A DNA stretch of 64,000 bases from Sympetrum striolatum. Lineage: Eukaryota > Arthropoda > Insecta > Odonata > Libellulidae. The notes below the pieces were generated by a model, which saw nothing but the letters and a program-made list of their open reading frames with translations, had not been told where the DNA came from and ran no database searches. A program made the position numbers and the translations under genes. The DNA is taken from contig OX388341.1 in assembly GCA_947579665.1 (NCBI GenBank), positions 7,740,752 through 7,804,751 on the forward strand, written 5' to 3'. Shown in pieces: positions 47,141-57,640 of the stretch; within the stretch, counting starts at the first letter, position 1, and each line of letters opens with the position of its first letter.

Positions 47141-48560
47141 CAAATTGTAACCATGTTCCACAGTTGTCACGGACTTGTAATTTTTACGTCGTACTGGCCG
47201 CCGCCTATAACCGCCAGAGAAGTCGCACTTTGACCCTTGAGTTTAATGCAAGAAGTCCCCAAAATTCCGATTTATCATATTAAATTGCACTGCGAGGTTT
47301 TTAGCGAGGAATATTTTGAGGCACTTCCCAACAAATTAAAAAGTTGAAATTCGAGCGATCGCTGGAAGCACATCCATCGTTAATTACGAAGAATTCTTTG
47401 GTGATTATCAGTTATTCGACGCGGGTTCGGGACAAATATCTACGTAAGAATTGAACGAAAGTTCGTTTTTACTGTTTCCTAAGTGAAGCGTTTTTTTTAT
47501 AAAAAACGTGGATTCTAAGTCCATATCGAATTAATGGTAGTGTCTTAAGTCAGAATTAATCGAAAGGAGGCAATTTACTTAGGTGTCTAAATATGCAAAC
47601 TATGAGACATAAATAGCAGGGGCGAAATTATGGCCATTTTATAGTTTTTTCGGAATCATTTTTAGGAACATTCCGATAGAGAATTCAAAAACGCAGGGGA
47701 CACATAAAACGCGCTCTTTAAAATATCAACAGAAATAGAACTGTCGCCAAATTGCTTTACTTCGACGCCAGGCGAGTACAAAATTCGCCTAATTAAAATT
47801 CATTGCGGCGATTTTTACGGATTGCTTTGAATCCGTTGTAGTAAATATAGGTGCGAAAAACGTCGGCACGTGAACTGAAGTCACAATACGCAGTTTATTG
47901 TTTACCAAATGATCTTAGGTTCGATGCCATTTATATTCCTATGTGCATTACAAATGGGGATAACGGAATCTTATATTAGGATATTTCCGGTATGACTACA
48001 AGTCATAAACTAATAAGAAACTTCAAACTTTGGATTAAATACGTTTTATTCCTACCTGCTCCGTTATATGTGTTGACATCTTGCAAAAAGGTTCTGGGAT
48101 CGACACCCGGCGGTCTTAATCCTAGTGAGATGTTTGGTGGAGATTTCAATGAAGCAAGAAGATCCATAACCAAGCATGTGCAGTTATGTACTTGTTTAGC
48201 ATTCGCAGGTAACCGCAGTTCCCTGGTCCTTGGTTCCACGCCCGGATGCCATTTGCACCATTCAATTAAAGGGGAACCTTCAGATGCATCGACTTGGAAT
48301 TTTAGAAACAGTTAGAGCAACCAAATATACGTCTGACAATAATGTCTTGTGTTCTACGCCAGGAATTTACGATACATTTGCCGCTAAAATAGAAGTCTAA
48401 GACAAGGCAGAAGTATTGAATATGCTTCATAAACGCAGTTTACCTTACGATCTCTGGTTCGACACTAGGGCACCCTTTGTATTCTACCATGCCATTGCTT
48501 CCGTTACGTAATTTGTATGCAGGATACAAGCAACTTTTGCTTGAGTTTGCTTTGTTTGAT
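47141..48560 (+). repeat. B-box periodic repeat, degenerate type II, block 7
   Basis: Begins with the type II leader (GTTCCACAGTTGTCACGG, then ACTTGTAATTTTTACGTCG). Motifs are eroded: TTATTCGACGCGGG near 47405, TTCGACGCCAGG near 47760, a good GGTTCGATGCC at 47918, GGGATCGACACCC near 48097, GGTTCCACGCCC near 48233 and GGTTCGACACTAGG near 48457. The end region holds TGCAGGATACAAGCAAC, a decayed hairpin, near 48517. Older and more diverged than the other blocks. Confidence 0.65.
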
Positions 48561-51189
48561 AATCGGAAATAAGCCAAGAAGGAATGCCTAGGCTTCTAAT
48601 ACGGATTCGACGGAACAGCTGCAATGGTTAATTTTAGCTTCTCCTGGCAATCCACTTAATTCGTGGGGCTTCGAGAAGATTCTGTAATTTTCCTTATTTC
48701 CTCGTTTATGTTGATTATGAAATCTCCGAGGAAACCGTTAGTTGGAGCTCTTTCTTCTCTTAAGAAATAATCAACAGAACCAGGCGAGATATATATACAC
48801 CCCATAATGACACTCAGGAGCTCTGAGAATCAAAAATAAGGGTGAGAAAAAGGTACTAATTTCTGAGTGTCATTCCAAATTTTCATATAATATTAGTCAT
48901 TCCCATAGTAAATCTATGTGTGTCGTAATAATCTCTATTTCTTATTGAATAATGATATCTCGAACTTTGTTACTGGCGATGCATCTGTTGCAGTGCTTTC
49001 TCCAACGTCATAGTCTAACATTAAATTCGTACGAGGAATATTACTTCATAAAATACGCCATGTCCTATATAGTGTAGCAATATTGGAACACTTTTGTTCT
49101 TTTAATTTCATTCCCATAAACACCGTTAGCTTTGGAACTTTACTTTAGGCCCTTTCCAAGGAGATAAGTTGTGAAATGAGAAAGGACGTACATCAACCCA
49201 GCGGTCTGAAATATCTGGAAAATATCCGGGTTTTTTCTTAGAAATTAGTTTGGCGTACGATACAAATTTTATTGCCTCGATAGAGAAGCACTTATTTTTT
49301 TAAATACCCTTTGATAATATTGTTATGCAAAATGCCCGCCGATAGATGTTCGTGATTTTTTTGAATGGACATGCCATCGTCACATCACATGAACTCAGTA
49401 GACATTCTCCAGCGTATGCGTTCAATCTACACTCAAGAATGAATATTAATTATTAGTTTTAACAACATATTTGAGTTGATTACGATCGCAGTTTTTCAAA
49501 ATCGATCTTTTTTGTAAAATGGCGTCGAATATAATTACCAGTATGAAAAATGTCAAGTTTGTTACGCATTTTCTAAAAAAATGAAGATCGTATGTTTATA
49601 ATATGAGATCGTTATTGACGATTTATTTTCGTTTTACGTATTTGATGTAAATAAGAGGAATACGCATCGAAATGTTTTTAAAATGTAATGTCCACCGTTA
49701 CGGAAATCAGTGACTAGATAAAAAACTTACCAAGTCATTCAGTATTCATTTCAAGTATGATTGGAAAAATAATTTTAACTTTAGTCGTCATCGAGCAGAA
49801 CGTCATTTACGTCAATATAACGTCAAGAGAACTCGTCTGCGAATTTCAGTTTATGCACGCGGCAAAATTTTAAATGGATATTTAGTTCGTAAATTACAAA
49901 TTACAAACACCTTCGCTGATGGAGCATGTGGCAATATTAGGTGCAGCTAATACAATCGCTGCATCTCTCTGCTGCAATTTAAATTCTTCCCAACGGTATT
50001 GTTCAAACTTTCTTTTGAGCTTTGGAAGAATCTACTTGTCTCCCCAATATACATTCCTCTGTGTGATTTTCACGTTTTGGACCGATAGCATTCGTGACAT
50101 CATTGGGAATTGGTGATTTCTGAGCGGAGATACGACGGCGATTGCGTGTTGCGAAGACGCTTGACATTCCTCTTCATCTTTGAAAGACTTGTTTGGCCCA
50201 AATGGCATCCTTAATGTTTTCCATAGAATCCATGTCTCTTCTCATGAAGCCCGCTTCCTTCCTTCCCACTCCTCGACGGAATGCCAATTGCCACACTGCT
50301 TACATTTCACGCCAGCAATTGGAGCAGGAAAAATAGTAAAGAAATTCAGAGTCATGTAACTTATTTATCGGAATATCATGAACTTCGTTCATTTGGTTTT
50401 CTCCTTCTTTCGATTCAGTGGTTGTCTGCTTCGCTTTATCCAAGCAAGGCTCAAGAAAAAACAGTATTGACAATTTTTAGCCATAAGACAAACAAGAAAT
50501 GTCCACTGACTATAAATATTGAAAGAAAATCACCCTTTTGTGCGCCAGTAGAAGGCTCTGACTAAATCCACTCAGAATTCTGTTTCAATTTTACAGTTAG
50601 CTTTGTAAACTCTTTTGAGTATATTATAAATATTTAGTTATCTTTCCAAAAATACCAAAAAAAAACAAATTTATTTTCATTAAAATTGTTCGAAAATGAC
50701 CCTGAATTATATAATATTTCACCAGTTTAAACAATCAAATGGAAAATTATATATTCGACAATTAATTTATGTACAATGTAATGTACAATATAACTTTTTA
50801 TTCAGTTTACAAAATTGTGTAAACGCTATTTTTTAAGACATTTTTGGAAGTGGGAAACGGTTCCGCATATGTTTCAGGAAAATTGCTGCGTTGTTCTACT
50901 CTCAATATGGCAGTGGATTTTGCCTACCTTTTCCTAAAACGCTTTTATGTCAAACAGATGAAGGGGCATTTGATAGTGAAGATGTTTCACCACCTATTTC
51001 TTAACGTGAAATCAATTAGCCTATTGGTGATAAATCGCAATGAAATAAGACAACATGTTAAGCTCCATTTGTTAGGCCACGGTGTATAATTGGAACACTC
51101 GTTAATCTGCAATCCGTTTCTAAGGCTCTCTCTCTCCGGAATATTGGCCGAATATCTGTGGTGAAACATCCATTTTAAGCAAAATTATT
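48561..51189. other. No supported gene
   Basis: About 2.6 kb. Frames at 49919-50116, 50281-50565 and 50844-51089 are open but show no domain. The segment just before the LINE remnant (50840-51190) could be its diverged 5' part; nothing diagnostic was seen. Confidence 0.4.
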
Positions 51190-52330
51190 CACATATACCC
51201 TGAGGAAAGGGTACGTGCAAAAACTGACCTTCTGCGCAAAAAAGGAATCAAGGAAGAACCTCATCAGCCTACTCTCAGTTGTGAACAAAACATTCATGAG
51301 AATAATAGCTAAACGTGTGAAGACAACCGTGTCATCTGCCCAGCCTAGAGGTAATATCGGATTATGGAAGGCTTCAGATCTATGGACCACATCCACACGC
51401 TGCAGGAAACGATATGCCATTCATATTCTACTTCGTGTACTTGGACGAATCCTTCGAGTCATCAAGTTCCTCCTCGGAAGCTCTAGGGAACCAAGGAATT
51501 GATGCTGAGTACATTTCAGTGTCTCCCGCAGCTTGTTGCATGAAGAGACTGATGAATTCAAGATTGTGAAGGAAGTTCGACTAATCATCGCATTCACTGC
51601 AGTACAGGGATAATGTTTCAAATCCATATATCGGGAGGAGAGAAGGGCTTACGGATTAATTGGGAGTTCATCAGTCACCTGCGTTTTGCAGGTGATGTTT
51701 TTATCATTGTAGCCAACGCAGAAGATCTAACTTCAAGACTAAACACAGCTGGACCGAAGATAGGATTAACATAGCAAAATTGCAGTGTATTGACCTTTTG
51801 TAGAATAAGAACTGGTCACAGCTCCAAGAGATACTTTGGACGATTACTCAGAAGACACATATCTTGGACAACTGATAAAAATGGGAAAGAAAAACAGGTT
51901 TTAAGAGGGAGAAAGAGGAATTCGCACAGTCGAACGTCCAAAATTCCAATGATTTTTAAAAGGAATGTCTTCATCTTGTGCATTTTATTATGGGAGTGAA
52001 AGTTGAAGTTTAATCAAGCAATAACACAGCGACTTCAGACAACGCAAAGGAAGATGGAGCGATGTATGCACTGTGCCACAACAGGGGACAGGGAACTCAA
52101 TATCTGAGTGTGGGTGATGTCTGAAGGAACAGGCATTATTGATTTGGTGAAATAGATGTCGGCCGCCCATGAGAATAAACGACTATAGTTGGATATGAGC
52201 GGAAATTAACTGGATGCCAAAGGCATAATGTACCAAGAAGAATACAAGAACACACTTGTAGGAGGTAAATAATGAAGTTCTATGGGGTAAGGTGGTAACG
52301 AGATGTTCAGGCCAGTGATATTTAGTCGTC
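51190..52330 (+). pseudogene. RTE-like LINE reverse transcriptase, decayed
   Basis: Scattered reverse transcriptase blocks appear in order across frames: NLISLLSVVNKTFMRIIAKR (51260-51320), a DHIHTLQET region in another frame (about 51380), GLRINWEFISHLRFAGDVFI (51648-51710; the catalytic F/Y-ADD is FAGD), NAEDLTSRLNTAGPKIGL, a YLGQLIKMG region near 51855, and a C-terminal QAITQRLQTTQRKMERCMH (52010-52070). Many stops and shifts are present. The blocks fit the endonuclease-reverse transcriptase LINEs of insects, probably the same broad group as the 11.2-kb fragment. No endonuclease was seen upstream. Confidence 0.8.
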
Positions 52331-53439
52331 GAATGGATCATGAATGACTTACGATGCCTCATGCAAATACTTCTATTTTAATATACAGTTACAGTATACA
52401 TACACACTCGAACAAAATGTAACTTCAAGGTGCCAAAAACAATTCCTTCGATTTAACTCAACTCAATTAAGTCTTTGGGGAGAATTTGGATCAACCGTTA
52501 TCGAACCCTGGGTACCTTTGGAAGATAGTCCAATCATTATATACGATTGATGTGATAAAGGAATAAAATATCCAGAAGTTAAAGTAGAAGGTAGGTTGCA
52601 TTGTGCATCTCTGTTAGGATTATTTTTCTAACGCATTTGATTTTGGCGCTGCTGTCGTAAATTTAGCATTACCCAAATTAGTAACTGCGAGAAAACATAC
52701 GTATCGGCAAAACAACTTCAGCCAAATATCGACTGCAGAGTTTTTATTTCGCCTTGAGAATTAGACCAAAATCTCTTGCCGAAAGTGCTTTCATGGAAAT
52801 TTCTTTTGAGCTAAATCTCATTCCATAGCTCGCGGCTCCATTCTTTTGCCGTGTGAGGGAATCCTCTGCTTGAGCGGAAGCCTTCTTCGGGATGCTGCAC
52901 GGAGCTGTTAACAGATGTGAAATTTTCACTCTATGTAAATAAATGTTACACCTTGAAATTAGAAATCATAAGTTTTATTCAAATCTTTCATTTTCCAAAC
53001 GTGGCATCGACGTGGAATAAATACTAAGTTCATATGGAATTTATCACAATCATTGATTAATAGAGCAGCATGTTATATAATAATTTAATATATTGAAGTT
53101 TACACAGTGATAATATTATTTTCAAATTAATTTAGTAGGAAGTAAATGTATGCATGTTATAAATTTCTATTTGTCTTTATCTTATACCATAATAAAGTAC
53201 TTAAATCAGTAGGAAATATAATTTAATTTTATCGCATTATGAAATATGACATTAATATTTAGCAAACGGTAACATTATCAAACTATATATAGTATACTAT
53301 GCTTACACGTACCACCGTCTGTGAGAGAAAACTTAATTTCCTATGGGCGGCTCTTCGCATATCCCATTATTTTTCTATGAGCAATATAAAAAGAAAGAAA
53401 AATTTGGAACACGGCTGTTAAAAAGTTAGAGTTTCAATT
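52331..53439. other. AT-rich stretch, nothing recognised
   Basis: No domain in the short frames. The B-box-like ATCGAACCCTGGG near 52500 is isolated. Confidence 0.4.
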
Positions 53440-53790
53440 AAAAGTGCGGTGTCCTCTTTTGTTTTCTCCGGCGGATGAGAAGGGGGTCGCCGACAAAGAC
53501 GGAGATTTTTAACCTCTGATATGAGTAACATGTGAATGCGTGCGGGTGCAAGATGTCCACTGAGCGCTTTGCTTGAAAAGCGAGGGTTCTGAGAATACAC
53601 TAAAATATATGCGAGGAAAATGGGACGAGAGGAAAGTAGCATTGGAGGCCCCCCAACTAAGCAGCTGCGCTGGTGGGCCTATTGTCGCCTCCGCTATTGA
53701 AAATGCTGTCGCTTATCCTGGATGCCAAAGCGGCGATTACATCAGTGGGAAGCAAATGGCGAACGAAAAGGGTAACGAGAGTTAAAGGGT
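53440..53790. other. GC-richer unassigned block
   Basis: Composition rises here (TCCGGCGGATGAGAAGGGGG, CAGCTGCGCTGGTGGGCC). Frames exist on both strands (53418-53642, 53573-53785, 53657-53851), none with a recognised motif or a convincing splice-site pair. It could be a conserved noncoding element or an unknown exon. Confidence 0.3.
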
Positions 53791-53867
53791 CGGTAAACAG
53801 TAAAAATAGGGGAAAAGTGGATGGAAGAATAAGCATTTTACTCGTGTACATATATGATATCTATTAT

Positions 53868-56800
53868 ATATAGACGCTTCTCCGGATTCATTCATAAATC
53901 TAACTATCTATTATATGTAGATGCTTCTCCGGATTCATTTATGTATCTATTATATAGAATTTCATCTCCGGATTCATTCATATATATAGATAGATAGGAT
54001 ACTAATTCACAGGCTAAACCACAAGCGTCATTGATTTGAAATTTTTACGACGTATTGGCCGTTACGTGTAACCGCCAGAAAAAATGCGATTTTGAGCCTC
54101 AGAGTCATGGGTTCGATTCCAGATGGCCCCATATTCCCGATTTTCCCATTTAAGGGCATTACTTGGATTTTCGGGAGTTCAAAAAAAATACATCCCCTAT
54201 AGGTGGAGAACTAAAACTCAAGGAGCCTATATATATGGTCATGATATATCAAAAATTCAAATGACTTTTACGGAAAAAATCCGTGGTTCGATGCTAGGAC
54301 GATGCAAAAATCTGCCTTTGAAAATACATTGAGGTAGTTTTTCATTATATTTTTGATGCAATAATCGGAATGATAGGAAGTTCTCGCTTTGCTAGAAGAT
54401 GTATATTAAGACTCCGTTTAAGAAAAAAATTAGATAAGACCGTATTGTTCCTTGGTTCGATGCTAGAGCACATTAAAATTTCTCTCCTAAGGAATATATG
54501 TGAAAAGTAGGACGTCGTTTGAGGCAGTTGCAGTCAATATTTCTGCTTGAATTTTCACATATTGTTAGAGATGGTGATCTTCTGTTTTGCTGCATAGTAA
54601 GTATGACCACGAAGACCTAGGTTCGATGCCAGACAGGTAAATTGCAGCTAATTTTTAGAAAATTTTCAATACTTTTTCTTTTCTACTTTTGAGGACCCTC
54701 TCGATATGATGCCAACTTTAAATCAGTGTTATCGATCTGCTTGCAGTATGCAAGCAACATTTTACTCGTATAGATAGATAGGATACTAATTCACAGGCTA
54801 AACCGCAAAACTCATTGATTTGAAATTTTTACGACGTTATGGCCGTGACGTGTAACCGCCAGAAAAATTCCGATTTTGAACCTCAGTGTCATGGGTTCGA
54901 TTCCAAAAGCCCCCAAAGTCCCGATTTTCCCTATAAAGATACATGGTGGGGATTTTCGAAAATCTTTAGAGGTATTTCTCGGAAAAGTAGAGAGTTGACA
55001 TTCGAGGGATCGCTAGAAGCCGTGCATATCCAATGAAAATCTAAAAGACATCTTCGACGATTATCCATGGTTCGACGCTAGGTCAGTGCAAATATCTTCC
55101 CATTAAAATGTATTGTGGCGATTTTTAAGATTATTTTTGGATCCTTCCCGATGTCATGGGAACTTGAAAATCGGCACTTTGATAGAAATCATGAATATAT
55201 TTTGTAATAAAATTTTAGCAATTCGCTGATGGTCCTTGGTTCGATCCCAGAGGGCCATTTACATTCCTCAATGCATTTCTTATGGAGAAAACGGAAACCA
55301 ATTTTAGGTACTTCCCGGCAAGACATCGACTTCAAACTTTACATTAAATAAGATCAAGTCCTAACAAATCATACTGTACATTCTTAGCTGCAAATATGTC
55401 CTGGTTTTGATACCAAGCGTCGCTAAAATCAGTAACTGATATGATTTTTAAGATTTTTTTAATCCCTAAAAATAATATGGAAACTTTAAGCGTGGCATGT
55501 CAATAAATATCATAGATATATATCTAATTCGATGTTTTAGGCTTCCCTGATCGTCCTTGGTTCGATCCCAGAGAGCCATTTACATTACGTTATGCGTATT
55601 AGATGGGGATAATGGAGCCTTAATTTTGGACCTTAACGGTAATGTATCGACTTCAAAATTTGAATCAAATACTTGAATCTTCTCACATAATTAGAAATGG
55701 TGATCTTCTATTGTGCTGTAAGGGAATTATCGCCAGAAAGACCAGGGTTCGATGTCGGGTGGTAAATATATATCCCATATAAAACACATTGGGATAGTTT
55801 TTCATTATTTTTTTCATACACTTATCGAAATGATAGGAATTTTTTGCTTAGATAGAAGATGTATATTAAGAATCGGTTTAAGAAAGAAAAAATTGATTAG
55901 ACCATGCTGCTCCTGGGTTCGAAGCCAGAGCACATTAACATTTCTCACATCTATTATATATAGAAGTTTCTCCGGATTTACCTATACATTCATATATATA
56001 TATACGAGTAAAATGTTGCTTGCATACTGCAAGATTATAAAAGGTATTTATAATCTTTGTTCACATGCCACGTTTTGAGTTCAATGATTTTCTCCATAAA
56101 GATACATGGTGGGGATTTTCGAAAATTTTTTGAGGCACTTCCCGGAATAGTAGAGAGTTGAAATTCAAGGGATCGCTAGAAGCCGTGCATATCTAACGAA
56201 AACGAAAAAGACATCCTCTACAATTATACCTTGGTTCGACGCTAGGTTAGGGCAAATATTTCCCGTTTAAAATGCATTGCGGCGATTTTGAAGATTTTTT
56301 TCGGATCCCTTCCCGATGGCATGGAAACTTGAAACTTGGCAAGTCGATAGAGATCACAAATATATTTTTAAATCTAATTTCATCAATTCGCTGATGGTCC
56401 TTGGTTCGATCCCAGAGGGCAATTTACAAACCTCAATGCATTTCTTATGGAGATAATGGAAACAAATTTTAGGTACATTCCGGCATGATATCGACTTCAA
56501 ACTTTTCATGAAATAAGATCAAGTCCAAGCAAGTCATAATGTGCATTCATAGCTGCCAGTTTGTCCTTGGTTCGATTCCAGATGTCTCTACAATCAGTCA
56601 CTGATCCGATTTTTATGAAGTATTTTGAACCCCTTTCCAATAATATTGAATCTTGAAACTCGGCATGTAAATTGAGATCATAAATACATTTCATAAACGT
56701 GTTTTAGTTTTCATTAATAGTCCTTGGTTCGATCCCAGAAAGCCATTTTCATTCCGTATGCATTTCAGATGGGGATAATGGAGTCTTATTTCAGGACCTT

Positions 56801-57640
56801 CCCGGTATGATATGGACTTCAAACTTTGCATTAATTAATATCAGGTCTTAACAAGTTTTTAAGCCTATTCGCATCTTCCAATAAGTCCTGGGTTAGACAC
56901 CAGGCGTCTACAAAAATTAGAAATTGCAACGATTTTTAAGATTATTTTAAGCCTTTCCCGATAACATTGAAACTCAAAAATTGGCATGTGGATAAAGGTT
57001 ATAAATACATTTTATATGCTTTTTATATGCTATAAGAACTTTTATAAGGAATATAAAGGATATGCAGGACGTCGTTTGAGGCAGTTGCAGAAAATATTTC
57101 TACTTGAGTTTTCACACATAGTTAAAGATGGAGAACTGCTGTTGTGCTGCATAGTAACTATCACCAGGAAGACCGGGGTTCGATACCGGGCAGTAAATAT
57201 ATCTCCCATTTAAAATATATTTTAGTAGTTTTTCATCATTTTTTTGATACAATTATCGAAATGATTGGAAGTTCTTGCTCCTCTAGAAAATGTATATTAA
57301 GATTACGTTTAAAAATAAATTTAGATAAGACCATGCTTTTCCATGGTTCGATGCCAGAGAACATTACAATTTCTGACACAAGGAATATATGTGATAAGTA
57401 GGACATCGTTTGAGGCAGTTGCAGCCAATATTTCTGATTGAATTTTCACACATAGTTAGAAATGGTGATATTCTGTTGTGCTGCATAGTAAAAATGACCA
57501 GGAAGACCCGGGTTTGATGCCGGACGAATAAATTGCAGCCAATTTTAAGAATATTACCAATCCTTTTTTCTGTTTAGAGGACCCTCTCGATATGATCCCG
57601 ACTTGAAATTAGTGTTATCGTTATGCTTGCAGTATTACGT
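53868..57640 (+). repeat. B-box periodic repeat, largest cluster, block 8
   Basis: About 3.8 kb with 19 readable motifs starting at 54110, 54285, 54454, 54620, 54894, 55069, 55238, 55403, 55559, 55745, 55916, 56233, 56403, 56569, 56726, 56890, 57178, 57345 and 57510. Most spacings are 156-186 bp; gaps of 274-317 bp fall at copy junctions. Subcopies: type I A-B'-C'-D' ending in the perfect hairpin 54739-54755 and AACATTTTACTCGTA; type II A-B-C-D-C joined to D'-C' units; an inverted end fragment (TACGAGTAAAATGTTGCTTG at about 56003, hairpin 56018-56033); then B-C-D-C-D and D'-C'-D'. The left border has three repeats of TTCTCCGGATTCATT separated by TATATA-rich spacers (53880-53985). Exact B boxes (GGTTCGATTCC) are at 54110, 54894 and 56569. 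No coding potential. Confidence 0.85.

Noticed and set aside
47992..48315. A 107-codon plus-strand protein and its antisense partner
   Set aside because: Both lie inside a periodic repeat block and mainly encode the repeated B-box segment.
54110..54120. Exact B-box matches taken as tRNA genes
   Set aside because: No matching A box at tRNA distance, no acceptor stem and no cloverleaf around them. The same holds for the other motifs in the arrays.
53868..57640. Regularly spaced short motifs resembling a CRISPR array
   Set aside because: The motif is only about 11 bp, the units are about 165 bp, spacers are related between copies, and the context is eukaryotic. It is a B-box-based repeat family.
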